64,000 nt of DNA from the NCBI GenBank assembly GCA_050186335.1, contig JBFWYO010000005.1, positions 48,454 to 112,453 on the forward strand, written 5' to 3'. Positions within the stretch are counted from its first letter, which is position 1. Each line of letters opens with the position of its first letter. This document shows, in pieces, positions 25,759 to 35,292 of the stretch. A program made the translations under genes and the position numbers. The notes under the pieces were generated by a model. That model was given only the letters and a program-made list of their open reading frames with translations, did no database searches and had not been told where the DNA came from. The DNA is from JBFWYO01 sp050186335 (GTDB lineage: Bacteria > Pseudomonadota > Alphaproteobacteria > Bin65).

Positions 25759-26745
25759 TTAGCGGCCGCCCAAGATCTCTGCGAACAGCGCCGGCTCGAC
25801 GTTGCCGCCCGAGGCGACCACGACGACCGTCCGGCTCTTCGCCTCATGCCGGCCGGACAGCACGGCGGCCAACGCCACGGCACCGCCTGGCTCTACAACC
25901 AGCTTCAGGTGGCGGCTGGCGAGGCGCATGGCTTCCCTGACATCGCGTTCGGGCACCGCGTAGCCGCCGGCCAACAGTGGTTTGTTGATCGCGAATGTGA
26001 GCGCGCCCGGCTCGGGCATCAGCAGCGCGTCGCAAATGCTCGGCGGCGGCTCGATGTTGCGCTGGCGCTTGCCCGCTTCGAGCGAGCGGCGCATGTCGTC
26101 GTAATGCTCCGGCTCGGCGGTATAGGCTTTGACGCCGGGCAGTTTGCGATGAAGTGCGGTGGCGCAGCCGGCCATCAGGCCGCCGCCGCTGCACGGCGTC
26201 AGCAGATCGTCGGGCGCTATGCCGCGCAGGGCGCATTGGTTGGCGATCTCCAGGCCGATCGTGCCTTGGCCGGCAATCACGTAGGGATCGTCGAACGGGG
26301 GGACCAGGGTCAGCCCCCGCTGTTTCGCTAGCTTCGCGCCGATCGCTTCCCGGTCTTCGGTGTAGCGGTCGTACAGCACGATTTCGGCGCCGAAGCCGCG
26401 CGTATTTTCGATCTTGAGGGCGGGTGCGTCGCGCGGCATGACGATGACCGCGGGCGCTTCGAGCAGGCGCGCGGCGAACGCCGCCCCTTGGGCGTGATTG
26501 CCCGAGGAAAATGCGACTATGCCGCGCTTGCGTTCGGCCGCGTCCATCGCGGCAATGCGATTATAGGCGCCGCGAAACTTGAACGAGCCGGTGTGCTGCA
26601 AGACCTCGGCCTTGATCAGCAGGCGCCCGCCCACGAGCTGGTTGAGCGCGTCGGATTCCAGGAGCGGCGTGGTGACGACGTGGCCGCGCAGACGTCTTGC
26701 CGCGGCCAGGATATCGTCGAAACCCGGCAGGGCGGTGTCAGTCAT
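25759..26745 (-). CDS. PLP-dependent threonine/serine dehydratase-family enzyme
   Basis: This 328-residue fold-type II PLP enzyme has the Schiff-base lysine in HTGSFKFRGAYN near residue 56, the substrate loop FSSGNHAQG near 79 and the phosphate-binding glycine loop PCSGGGLMAG near 187. There is no C-terminal ACT domain, so it is a catabolic-type threonine/serine ammonia-lyase or a serine-racemase-like enzyme rather than the feedback-controlled IlvA. It overlaps the upstream alpha/beta hydrolase gene by eight bases, which suggests an operon with the hydrolase and dehalogenase. Confidence 0.88.
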   Translation of the reverse strand: MTDTALPGFDDILAAARRLRGHVVTTPLLESDALNQLVGGRLLIKAEVLQHTGSFKFRGAYNRIAAMDAAERKRGIVAFSSGNHAQGAAFAARLLEAPAVIVMPRDAPALKIENTRGFGAEIVLYDRYTEDREAIGAKLAKQRGLTLVPPFDDPYVIAGQGTIGLEIANQCALRGIAPDDLLTPCSGGGLMAGCATALHRKLPGVKAYTAEPEHYDDMRRSLEAGKRQRNIEPPPSICDALLMPEPGALTFAINKPLLAGGYAVPERDVREAMRLASRHLKLVVEPGGAVALAAVLSGRHEAKSRTVVVVASGGNVEPALFAEILGGR

Positions 26746-27610
26746 GGTGTGCCGCGTCCACGGCGCCGAGCCATGCGTCGATCGCGGCCGCGACCGGCGC
26801 TTCGCTCAAATGCGGCGCATGTCCGACGCCGGGCACCGTCACCGCCATCGCCGCGGGCACTTCGTTCGCCATGCGCTCGAAGGTCGCGGCCGACAGCACA
26901 TCCGATTTCGCGCCGCGCAGGATCAGCAGCGGTCGTAGCGCGGCCGCGCGATACAGCGGCCACAAATCCGGGATTTCGACCTTGCCCTGCTGCAGCCCCT
27001 TGGCCAGGTTGACGTCCCAATTGAAGCGATACGTCCCGTCGTCGGTCTTGCGATAGGTGGCATCGGCGAAATCGAGCCACTCGCGCTCGGTGGTGAACGA
27101 CAGGTCGGGCAAGCGTTGCTTGAGCAGTGCCGCCGCCGCGTCGATGCTGGGCAGCGGCACGTCGTTGGACAGGTAATCGGCGATGCGCTTCAGCCCGCCG
27201 CGGTTGACGTCCGGGCCGACATCGTTGAGCAGAATGCCGGCGACCAGGCCGGGCGCCATGGCGTTCAGCCCCAACGCCACGAAACCGCCGAGCGAGGTAC
27301 CGATCAAGGCGGCGCCCGGGATGCCGGCGGCGACCAGCAGATGCCGCATGTCGCCGACATAGGTTGTCGGCTGATAATTCTGCCAGTTCGGATCGTAGTC
27401 CGACCGGCCGCGCCCACGAAAATCCGGGCAGATCACGCGCCGCCGCGCCGCAAGCCGCAACGCGACGGTATGAAAATCCTTGCTGTTGCGCGACAGGCCA
27501 GGCAGGCAGACCACGGGCGTCGCCTCGGCCAGCGCGTCGCCATAGGCACGGTAGTACAGCGACAGCCCGTCCTGCGCGCGAAACCGGTATTCGGAATATC
27601 CTTGGCTCAT
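26738..27610 (-). CDS. Alpha/beta-fold hydrolase
   Basis: This 290-residue hydrolase has the oxyanion segment VVCLPGLSRNSKDF (about 33-46), the nucleophile elbow GTSLGGF near 106, an acid candidate near 240 and the histidine in GVGHAPHLSE near 266. These complete a Ser-Asp-His triad. No signal peptide is present. Similar proteins are esterases, C-C hydrolases or lactonases; the substrate is unknown. It overlaps the dehalogenase gene by four bases upstream and the dehydratase gene by eight downstream. Confidence 0.87.
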   Translation of the reverse strand: MSQGYSEYRFRAQDGLSLYYRAYGDALAEATPVVCLPGLSRNSKDFHTVALRLAARRRVICPDFRGRGRSDYDPNWQNYQPTTYVGDMRHLLVAAGIPGAALIGTSLGGFVALGLNAMAPGLVAGILLNDVGPDVNRGGLKRIADYLSNDVPLPSIDAAAALLKQRLPDLSFTTEREWLDFADATYRKTDDGTYRFNWDVNLAKGLQQGKVEIPDLWPLYRAAALRPLLILRGAKSDVLSAATFERMANEVPAAMAVTVPGVGHAPHLSEAPVAAAIDAWLGAVDAAHHD

Positions 27611-28296
27611 AGCCCGAGCAGCGACGGCAGTTCGCGCAGGGTGGCGATCTCGGCCTGCGGCTGCGCCGGCAATCTTTCGCGGGGCTGCTTGTAGCGGTTG
27701 ACCCAGGCGACGCGGTAGCCGAACGCCGCGCCGCCGACCGCGTCCCAGGCGTTCGAGGAAAGAAAGCAGATTTCATCGGCTTTCACGCCGAGGCGATCGC
27801 AGGCCAGCCGATAGATCCGCATGTCGGGCTTGAAGATGCCGACCGCGTCGACCGACAGATTGGCGTCGAGCAGGGGGCCGACGCCGCTGTTGGCCGCGAC
27901 CGCATCGAGCATTTCCGGCGAACCGTTCGACAGAATCGCGAGCCGCATGTGCTTGCCGCGCAGGTGGCGCAAAACGTCCATCACTTCGGGGAACGTCTCG
28001 AGACGTTCGTAAAGGCCCATCAGGCGGGCATGCAAGGCCCGGTCCTCGATGCCGAGCGCGGCCATCGAATAGTCGAGCGCCTCGCCGGTGACCTGCCAGA
28101 ATTTGGCGTACTGGCCCATCAGGCTGCGCAGCCAGGTGTATTGAAGCTGCTTGGCACGCCAAAGCTCGGACAATTTCTCCGCCTTGTCGCCGAGCACGTC
28201 CCGGCACCGGGCGGCCGCCGAGTTGAAATCGTAGACCGTGCCGTACGCGTCGAACACGCAGGCTTTGATGTCGGCGAACGGCGGGGCGGCGGCCAT
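27607..28296 (-). CDS. Haloacid dehalogenase, type II
   Basis: This 229-residue HAD-superfamily enzyme has the nucleophile Asp16 in VFDAYGT, an arginine in TWLRSLM, SNGSP near 117, KPDMRIY near 153 and LSSNAWDAVGG near 175. The last motif, with its Ser-x-x-x-Asp, is diagnostic of (S)-2-haloacid dehalogenases rather than phosphatases. It would turn 2-haloacids into 2-hydroxyacids with inversion. It is first in a three-gene overlapping operon with the alpha/beta hydrolase and the PLP dehydratase. Confidence 0.87.
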   Translation of the reverse strand: MAAAPPFADIKACVFDAYGTVYDFNSAAARCRDVLGDKAEKLSELWRAKQLQYTWLRSLMGQYAKFWQVTGEALDYSMAALGIEDRALHARLMGLYERLETFPEVMDVLRHLRGKHMRLAILSNGSPEMLDAVAANSGVGPLLDANLSVDAVGIFKPDMRIYRLACDRLGVKADEICFLSSNAWDAVGGAAFGYRVAWVNRYKQPRERLPAQPQAEIATLRELPSLLGL

Positions 28297-28403
28297 GGCG
28301 ATCTTTCGGTGGGCGTCGGGCGTGCAAGTCTAGCACGCTTGGCGCGTCGACCAAGCGTCCGCAGCGGAAGGGGCGGCGAACCTGCCGCCTCAGCGCCCGC
28401 GCG

Positions 28404-30695
28404 CTAGCACTTCACGTCGAGCTTGGTCGTGTTTACGCCGATCAGGTTCGGCGGATCCGGCAAATGTTGCGGGTTCTTCGTGCCGGTCGGACCGACCGGC
28501 GTTTTGACCATGATTTTCGGATCGGCGTTCATGGTGGCGATCTGTTGGCCGGGCGGTACCGGCGCGGTCTTGGTTCCGGTCGGCCCGACCGGCGTTTTTG
28601 CCATCGTCGTCTTGGCGATTGTCTTGGCTGCCTCCGCCAAGGCGAGTTTCTCGTTGCAGACTTGGCGTGCCGCCGTCAGTTTTTCCGGTTCGCGCCAATA
28701 GCCGACCAGCTTGTCGATCTGGATCGCCTCGCCGAAGCGCAGCCGGTAGATCGCGTAATTCTCGAGCACTTTCTTGACGTAATCGCGCGTCTCGTCGACC
28801 GGAATCAATTCGATCCAGTCGATCCAGTCGATCTTCGCTTGTCGCGGGTCGGTGGGCGCCGTGCGCGGGTCGCCGAAATCAGCCAGCCAGCGGTCGGTCG
28901 CGCCGACGCCGGCATTATAGCCGGCCAGCGCCAGCGGATACCGGCCTTCGTAGATATCGAGCAGGCGCGCCAGATGGTTGGTGCCCAGCGTCAGATTGTA
29001 TTTCGGATCGGCGGTCAGCTTGTCGACCGAGAACGGCAGCTTGGCCTCCTTGGCTTCCATTTTCGCCGTCTGCGGCATCAGCTGCATCAACCCGCGCGCG
29101 CCGACCCAACTGCGCGCCTGCGCCAGGAACTCGCTCTCCTGCCGGATCAAGGCATGCACCATGGCCGGTTCGGTCTTGTTGCTATCCGGCAGGTCGAGCA
29201 TCGGATAGCCGAGTTGCGTGATCGCATGACCGTCGCGTTGGGCAAAGCGGATCAAGCGCACCTCGGTCTGATGGCGCTGGTCCGGCTGCACCGCCTTGCC
29301 GGCCAGCTCGGCCAGGAAGGCATGTTGGGCGGGCGTCTTTGCGGCGTGCAGCGCCGCGTTGATCAGGAACCAGCGCGCCACCTGGGTATTGCCGGAGGCG
29401 AGCAGGAACCGCGCGGCGCGCACCAGCTCGTGGCTGTAGAACGCGGCATCGGTCGGATCGCGAGGGGCGGGCGCCGCGATCTTGAACTCGCCGCGGCTGA
29501 TCCGACCGAGCGCCAACTGGCCATAGAACGAAGCCGGATACTGCGCGGCCGCGCGATAATGCAGCTGCGCGTTGGCGGCGTCGCGCTGCGCCTCAGCGCC
29601 GCGGCCGAGCCAGTAATGCGCCCGGGCCTTGTCGGGCGCGTGTGGCGCCTTTGCCGCGAGCAGGCGGAAGTGCGGTTCGGCCAGACGCGGCTGATTGAGC
29701 AGCCGCAGGGCTATGAAACCGGGCAGAAACTCGGCTTCGGCGAATTCCTCGCTGCCCGGCGCATGCTTGTGGCCGCGCGCCAGCTCGTATGCGGCCTGAT
29801 ACTGGCGTTGGCGGAGCAGGTGGCGCACATGGATGTGCCGTTCTTCCCACCATTGCCGCGCCAGCTCATGGCTCGGCGTGCCCGCGGCGATCAGCGGCAG
29901 GGCGTGCTCGTTGCGGCCGGTGCGGCGATACCATCGCGCGAGCTCGTAGCGGAAATCGTCGCCCGCCAGGAGCGGTTTGGCGATGCCCGCAAGATTGCCT
30001 TCGATCGCCGCGATGCTGTGGCGGGTGCGCGCACCCATCATTTGCAGCCGCGTCTCGGCGGCGAGCCGAGTGGTGGAATCGAAATTATGCTCGGCCAGAT
30101 AATCGCGCGCGAATTTTTCGCGGCCATGCCGCAGCAGGTAATAGATGCGCGCGGCGTGATCCTCGGGCCGCAATTCGTCCTTGAACGCGCTCCGAAACTC
30201 TTTTTCGTCGGCCTTCGCCAGCCGATGTTCGATCCACGCGCGGCGTACGATCTCGCGCGCCTCGTTCGGCTTATTCTGCGCGCGCAGGGCATCGGCCACG
30301 CGCTTGGTTCCGTCGAGCGTGCGCGGCGGCTGTTCGGCGAAGAATGCGAGCAGTTCGGCGGCGGGCGTCGTCGGGGCAATGCTCAGTTCGGCGTTCAGGC
30401 GGATCTGTGGGAGTCCCGGCCAGGTCGGGTTTTCGGCGACGAAGCGGGCAATATCGCCGAATGCGACTGTCGGTTCCTTCTGCGCCGCAAGAAACCAGAG
30501 CACGAGCTTGCGCCCGAGCGGATCCTGGATCTGGCCATACAGCGCGCGTGCCTGGTCGTAATTGCGCGCCGCAATCGCGCCGATTGCCAGACTGACTTGC
30601 TGCTTGGCCGGCGGGGCCAGCGTCTGCGCGGGGGCATCCCGATAGGTGCCGGCGCACGCCAGCAAGCACAGCGCGACGATTGCCCCGAGTCGCAT
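28404..30695 (-). CDS. Slt-type soluble lytic murein transglycosylase, copy 1
   Basis: This 763-residue protein has an N-terminal signal containing a possible lipobox (LLAC, Cys near residue 14). A helical superhelix of about 450 residues follows, then a C-terminal SLT domain with the catalytic glutamate in IRQESEFLAQA near 520, RGLMQLMPQTAK and LALAGYNAGVGATDRW. It cleaves peptidoglycan to 1,6-anhydro products in the periplasm. The tail is unusual: after the SLT domain KTPVGPTGTK occurs twice, separated by about 22 residues, in a Pro/Thr-rich, probably disordered region. A paralogue lies at 32133-34181. Confidence 0.9.
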   Translation of the reverse strand: MRLGAIVALCLLACAGTYRDAPAQTLAPPAKQQVSLAIGAIAARNYDQARALYGQIQDPLGRKLVLWFLAAQKEPTVAFGDIARFVAENPTWPGLPQIRLNAELSIAPTTPAAELLAFFAEQPPRTLDGTKRVADALRAQNKPNEAREIVRRAWIEHRLAKADEKEFRSAFKDELRPEDHAARIYYLLRHGREKFARDYLAEHNFDSTTRLAAETRLQMMGARTRHSIAAIEGNLAGIAKPLLAGDDFRYELARWYRRTGRNEHALPLIAAGTPSHELARQWWEERHIHVRHLLRQRQYQAAYELARGHKHAPGSEEFAEAEFLPGFIALRLLNQPRLAEPHFRLLAAKAPHAPDKARAHYWLGRGAEAQRDAANAQLHYRAAAQYPASFYGQLALGRISRGEFKIAAPAPRDPTDAAFYSHELVRAARFLLASGNTQVARWFLINAALHAAKTPAQHAFLAELAGKAVQPDQRHQTEVRLIRFAQRDGHAITQLGYPMLDLPDSNKTEPAMVHALIRQESEFLAQARSWVGARGLMQLMPQTAKMEAKEAKLPFSVDKLTADPKYNLTLGTNHLARLLDIYEGRYPLALAGYNAGVGATDRWLADFGDPRTAPTDPRQAKIDWIDWIELIPVDETRDYVKKVLENYAIYRLRFGEAIQIDKLVGYWREPEKLTAARQVCNEKLALAEAAKTIAKTTMAKTPVGPTGTKTAPVPPGQQIATMNADPKIMVKTPVGPTGTKNPQHLPDPPNLIGVNTTKLDVKC

Positions 30696-30858
30696 CAGCC
30701 CCTCCTGCGACCGATAGGTTAATCGCTCGACGACGCTTGGGCAATGCGTCGTTAACGTCTCGCGGCGGCCGGCGGGCGCCTTGGGCTATCGCGCCCGCCG
30801 AATCGTGCCGCTGCCACAAATCCGCTTCGACGGGAGGATCAGGGCTTCGTGAAATGGC

Positions 30859-31470
30859 TTACTTCACCAAGCCTTCGGCCTTGAGCGCCGCCTGCACACC
30901 CGAGCGGGCTGCAACGCGCGCCATGTAATCCTTGAGCACCGGATAGGCGTCGAGGTTCATCTTGAGGAAATGGAGCCAGTTGAGGACGGTGAACAAATAC
31001 CCGTCGGCGACGGTGAACTGGCTGCCCATCAGGTATTGCTTGCCCTGCAGGCTCTTGTTCAAGAAGTTCAGGCGCGCCGGCAGCAATTCGCCGGTGACGA
31101 CCTGCTTCCAGGCATCGGGCGCCTTGGCGTTGAACAACACGCCGATGGTCTTGTGGATTTCCGAGGCGACGTAGTTGAGCCACTCCTGCAAGCGATAACG
31201 CTCCGTGCTCCCGGCCGGCGGCGCGAGTTTCGCTTCCGGCTTCTTGTCGGCGATGTATTGCATGATCGCCGCACCTTCGGTCAGCACCTGCTTGTCGTCC
31301 AGCTCGAGCGCCGGCACCGAACCTTTGCCGTTGATCGGCCAGTAATCAGCGCCGCTCTTGGTCTTCTTGGCCTTGAGATCGACCTGTTCGATCTCGGCCA
31401 CCAGGCCGGCTTCGCGCAGCGCGATGTGCGACGCGAGCGAGCAGGCGCCGGGGGAAATATAAAGTTTCAT
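30859..31470 (-). CDS. Glutathione S-transferase, beta-like class
   Basis: This 203-residue protein has the thioredoxin-like N domain (MKLYISPGACSLASHIALRE) with the catalytic serine/cysteine region SPGACS, the cis-proline and glutathione-binding GSVPALELDD near 51 and LTEGAAIMQYIAD near 63. An all-helical C domain with the N-capping FTVADGYLF follows. PGACS is typical of bacterial beta-class GSTs. The gene is divergent from an HxlR regulator, which suggests induction by electrophiles. Confidence 0.92.
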   Translation of the reverse strand: MKLYISPGACSLASHIALREAGLVAEIEQVDLKAKKTKSGADYWPINGKGSVPALELDDKQVLTEGAAIMQYIADKKPEAKLAPPAGSTERYRLQEWLNYVASEIHKTIGVLFNAKAPDAWKQVVTGELLPARLNFLNKSLQGKQYLMGSQFTVADGYLFTVLNWLHFLKMNLDAYPVLKDYMARVAARSGVQAALKAEGLVK

Positions 31471-31567
31471 GGAGTTCCTCGTTTGATGGACGATAGCGGC
31501 GGAGCCGCGGCACAGGGGAAGCCACGCGCATTGCGCGCGCTCCCCATCTCTTAGAATAGGCTACTTC

Positions 31568-31584
31568 GCTTTCAAAAAGGAAGC
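31568..31584. promoter_or_regulatory. Short inverted repeat in the GST/HxlR divergent promoter
   Basis: GCTTTC-AAAAA-GGAAGC has arms pairing at five of six positions. It lies in the most AT-rich part (31557-31605) of the 210-bp gap between the divergent genes, where an HxlR site is expected. The assignment is tentative. Confidence 0.3.
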
Positions 31585-31680
31585 AACATACTTTTTTGCT
31601 ATCATGGCCGCCGGACCTGCGCTAGATTGCTTGCGCCATCAACCGATCGCACCGAAAATACCATCGAAGGACCGATCTCA

Positions 31681-32064
31681 GTGCAGCCGCGCTACAGCGA
31701 ATTCCTTTGCCCCAAATTCCAGACCGCGCTGGACGTGCTGGCGCGGCCGTGGAACGGGCTGGTCATGGCGGTGCTGTTTCAGTTCGGTCCGCTGCGCTTC
31801 AGCGAATTGCGCAAGCATTTGAGCGCCATGGGGGACCGCGTATTGGCGGCGCGCCTGAAGGAACTGGAAGCGCGCCAGCTCATTGTGCGCCGCGTCGAAC
31901 CTGGCCCGCCGGTGCGCGTCGCCTACGAACTGTCCGAGACCGGCCGGGGCTTTCGCGATGTCGTGCTGGCCTTGGCCGAGTGGGGCGACCGGATCATCAA
32001 GTCGCGGCCGGCAAAGCCGCGCCCGATATCAAAGCGTGTGAAGCGAAAACGATCGCCGCGTTAG
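31681..32064 (+). CDS. HxlR-family transcriptional regulator
   Basis: This 127-residue winged-helix protein has the core VLARPWNGLVMAVLF, GPLRFSELRKHLSAMGDRVL and LKELEARQLIVRR, then a basic tail. The N-terminal cysteine in SEFLCPKF sits where HypR/YodB relatives carry the redox-sensing cysteine. I chose GTG 31681, with a GAAGGA ribosome site, over a TTG at 31627. It is divergent from the glutathione S-transferase gene and probably controls it in response to electrophile or oxidant stress. Confidence 0.88.
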   Translation: MQPRYSEFLCPKFQTALDVLARPWNGLVMAVLFQFGPLRFSELRKHLSAMGDRVLAARLKELEARQLIVRRVEPGPPVRVAYELSETGRGFRDVVLALAEWGDRIIKSRPAKPRPISKRVKRKRSPR

Positions 32065-32132
32065 ACCCCTGTATGGACCACTAAGATTTGGTTCCGTTCG
32101 CAAAACGGCCAAAGTATCGGCGCCGTTCGCGC

Positions 32133-34181
32133 TCAACACGTCGCCGGTTTCGGTTTGGCGGCGCAGGCGGCGAAATGCGCCGAGGTCCAGGCGCGGCCGA
32201 GATCGGCCGACAACTTGGCGTCGCCGGTCATCAATTGCCGGTAGACGTGCATGTTCTCGATCACCCGCTGCACGTAATTGCGCGTTTCGCTGAACGGGAT
32301 CGTCTCGATCCAATCGATCATGTCGACGTCCTTCTGGCGCGGATCGCCGAAGATGTCGAGCCAGCGCGTCACGCGCGAAGCGCCGGCATTGTACGCGGCA
32401 ACCGACAGCACGTAGGAGCCGGCGAAGCGTTTCAGCAATCCTTCGAAATGATAGGTGCCGATGCGCACGTTGTAGGCCGCATCCTCGGTCAGCTTTTCCA
32501 GCGAGTAGGGAATTTTCAGGCGGCCGGCTTCCTCGCGCGCGGTGCGCGGCAGCAGCTGCATAAGCCCGCGCGCATTGGAAGGGCTCACTGCTTCGCGGTA
32601 AAATTCGCTTTCCTGCCGGATCAGGGCCAGGACCAGCGGTGCTTCGGCCTTGGCGCCGGCCGGCAGGGGCAGGCGCGGATAGCCCTCGCGCAGCACGGGA
32701 ATGTTCAGTCGCGTCGCTTTCTTCGCGGTGCGCACCGCGTGCTCGACAGTGCCGAACTGGGTTGCCAGGCTGGTAACCAGGTCGAGATCGGCCGGTTTTT
32801 CGGCGGTACGCCACAGATGCAGCATCACCGGCCGCAGTTCATCCGCGCGCTTGAGACCATGCAGCCAGCGCGCGACGACGACCAGTTCCAGTTTGCCGAA
32901 TGCGGCCGTGGCGGACGGCGGTGCCGCGAACTCCGCCGGCAGCTTCAGCCTTGTCTGCCCGAGTTCGTTCGACGCCAATTGACCGTAGAACGTCAACGGA
33001 TACTGCGCGGCGTTGCGATACCACGCGGTGGATTTGATCTTGTCGCCCTTGGCGGCATAGGCGCGGCCGAGCCAGTACGCCCCACGCGCCTTGGTGATGA
33101 CATACCCGGCGGCCTTGAACAGCTTGTCGAAATGCGTCAGGGCCGCGTCCGGATCGTTCAGCTGGCGTAGCGCCAGCCATCCGGCGAGCCACTCGCCGTC
33201 GGTGGAAAATTCCGGCTCGATCTGGCCGTGTGCCTTGGCCAGCGCGTACGCGCCGCGATAATCCCTCTTTTCCAGCGCCGCGCGAATCAGCAGATGCCGC
33301 TCGACCCACCAGCGCCGTCCCTGGCCGGGCTCGACCGGCGCGCGGCCCAATAACGCAGCGGCGTCGGCCGGCCGGCCGGCGCGCCGGTGCCAGCGCACGG
33401 TATCGATCAGGAAATCCGGCGACAGGCGAACCGTCTCCGGCAATTTTGCGAGCGCGGCATCGATCTTGTCGGTCGCGGCACCCGTCGTGCTTTCCTGCAT
33501 GGCGATGCGAACATCGGCGATGGCGCGTTCGTCCGGCGTGAATTCGACCGATTTCAGCAGGCGTTCGGCCATGTTCGACTGTCCGCGCGCAAGCAGCAAG
33601 GCCAGTCGCGCCCGGTGATCTTCGGGGCGCAGCTCCGCGCGATAGAGGTCGAGAAACTTCTTTTCGTCGGCGGTCACGAACAGCAGTTCGATCCACGCAC
33701 GACGGATCTGCGCCTGCGCCTCCTCGGTTCGGCCGAGCTTGTGCAGCGCCTCGATGTGGACCAGCCGCGCCGCCAGCGAATTGGGCGGAAACAGCGCGAA
33801 CCATTCGACGATCGCGGCGGGCGCGTCGCTGTCGGAAACCGTTTCCTCGGCGCGCAGCAACAGGATCGGCTGATCCGGCCAGTCGCGATTGGCCAGCACG
33901 AATCTACGGATGCGTTCGAAGCTGGCGCCGGAATCCTTCTTGACCAAGATCTGCCAAGTGACGGTCTTGACCGCGATGACGGATTTGAGCTTCGCCAGTT
34001 CCGCCTCGGCGCGCGCGAAATCCTTGGCGTCGATGGCTTTGAATGCGTCAAGCGCGATCGTGCGCTCGGCGGCCGTCGGCTGGGGCAGCGCAGGCCGAGG
34101 CGGCGTCTGCTGCTGCGCGCCGGCCGGACCGGCGAAAACAAGCAATGCGAGCGGTAGAACGAGGGCGAAACGAAGGCGCAT
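32133..34181 (-). CDS. Slt-type lytic murein transglycosylase, copy 2
   Basis: This 682-residue exported protein has a cleavable signal peptide (to about GPAGAQ, residue 23), a long helical superhelix, and a C-terminal SLT domain with the catalytic glutamate in IRQESEFYREA near 523, RGLMQLLPRTAREEA and YNAGASRVTRWL. It is a paralogue of the protein at 28404-30695 but lacks the repeat tail, ending soon after the catalytic domain. The two copies flank the GST/HxlR pair on the same strand, as an old duplication would. The gene is divergent from dapA. Confidence 0.92.
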   Translation of the reverse strand: MRLRFALVLPLALLVFAGPAGAQQQTPPRPALPQPTAAERTIALDAFKAIDAKDFARAEAELAKLKSVIAVKTVTWQILVKKDSGASFERIRRFVLANRDWPDQPILLLRAEETVSDSDAPAAIVEWFALFPPNSLAARLVHIEALHKLGRTEEAQAQIRRAWIELLFVTADEKKFLDLYRAELRPEDHRARLALLLARGQSNMAERLLKSVEFTPDERAIADVRIAMQESTTGAATDKIDAALAKLPETVRLSPDFLIDTVRWHRRAGRPADAAALLGRAPVEPGQGRRWWVERHLLIRAALEKRDYRGAYALAKAHGQIEPEFSTDGEWLAGWLALRQLNDPDAALTHFDKLFKAAGYVITKARGAYWLGRAYAAKGDKIKSTAWYRNAAQYPLTFYGQLASNELGQTRLKLPAEFAAPPSATAAFGKLELVVVARWLHGLKRADELRPVMLHLWRTAEKPADLDLVTSLATQFGTVEHAVRTAKKATRLNIPVLREGYPRLPLPAGAKAEAPLVLALIRQESEFYREAVSPSNARGLMQLLPRTAREEAGRLKIPYSLEKLTEDAAYNVRIGTYHFEGLLKRFAGSYVLSVAAYNAGASRVTRWLDIFGDPRQKDVDMIDWIETIPFSETRNYVQRVIENMHVYRQLMTGDAKLSADLGRAWTSAHFAACAAKPKPATC

Positions 34182-34328
34182 GCTTCTATATAGGTGAAAC
34201 TGGATGTAGGCGAAACTAGGCGGTTTCCGCTATGTATTGCGCGCAAAGTCGCAGCGGACCGCCGTTTGCCTTGAATTCGGGCATCGGCTAGGATGCGCCC
34301 AAACCGGAAGAATTGAAGGATTTTCGCC

Positions 34329-35228
34329 ATGTTCAAGGGATCGATCGTTGCCCTGATGACGCCGTTTCGCGACGGCAAAGTCGATCGCAAGGCGTTCCAG
34401 GATCTCGTCGAATGGCAGATCCAGCAGGGCACGCACGGTCTGGTGCCGTGCGGCACCACGGGCGAATCGCCGACGCTCTCGCACGAGGAGCACAAGCTCG
34501 TCGTCGAGTTGTGCGTCGAGGCGACGCGCAAGCGCGTGCCGGTGATCGCCGGCACCGGCTCCAATTCGACCGCCGAAGCGATCGATTTCGCCAGGCACGC
34601 CAAGAAAGCGGGTGCCGACGGCCAGTTGGTGGTGACGCCCTACTATAATAAGCCGACCCAGGAGGGCATGTACCGCCACTACAAGGCGCTGCACGATGCC
34701 GTCGATCTGCCGATCATCATCTACAACATCCCGCCGCGCAGCGTGATCGACATGTCGGTCGAAACGATGGCGCGCCTGGCTCAGTTGCCGGGCATCGTCG
34801 GCGTCAAGGACGCGACGATGAATCTCGAGCGGCCGCTGGCGACCAAGCTGGCGATCGGCAAGAAATTTTGGATTCTGTCCGGCGAAGACGGCACCGCGCT
34901 GCCGTTGCTGGTGCAGGGCGGCGACGGCTGCATATCGGTTACCGCCAACATCGCGCCGAAGCTTTGCTCCGACATGCACGTCGCCTGGCAGAAGGGCGAT
35001 CTCAAGACCGCGATGGCGATCAACGAGAAGCTTTACCCGCTGCACAAGGCGTTGTTCTGCGAAACCAGCCCCGGCCCACTCAAGTATGCCGCTTCGCTGA
35101 TGGGCCTGTGCACCGCCGAACTGCGCCTGCCGATGTGCGAAATCGCCGATTCGAGCAAGCGCACGGTCGAGGCGGCGCTCGCCAAGCTTGCCTTGATCGA
35201 CGGCCGCAAGGCCGCGGCCGCGCAGTAA
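34329..35228 (+). CDS. dapA: 4-hydroxy-tetrahydrodipicolinate synthase
   Basis: This 299-residue class I aldolase condenses pyruvate with aspartate semialdehyde in lysine/diaminopimelate synthesis. It has GTTGESPTLSHEEH (about 44), the catalytic tyrosine in TPYYNKPTQEGMY near 133, the Schiff-base lysine in GVKDAT near 161 and the usual length. SmpB follows by 64 bases in the same direction. Confidence 0.96.
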   Translation: MFKGSIVALMTPFRDGKVDRKAFQDLVEWQIQQGTHGLVPCGTTGESPTLSHEEHKLVVELCVEATRKRVPVIAGTGSNSTAEAIDFARHAKKAGADGQLVVTPYYNKPTQEGMYRHYKALHDAVDLPIIIYNIPPRSVIDMSVETMARLAQLPGIVGVKDATMNLERPLATKLAIGKKFWILSGEDGTALPLLVQGGDGCISVTANIAPKLCSDMHVAWQKGDLKTAMAINEKLYPLHKALFCETSPGPLKYAASLMGLCTAELRLPMCEIADSSKRTVEAALAKLALIDGRKAAAAQ

Positions 35229-35292
35229 CGCCGCGGCCGCGCTCAGCCATGCGGTTCGGGGCGGCGAGCTTAATTTTTGCCCTGGTCGAGTC

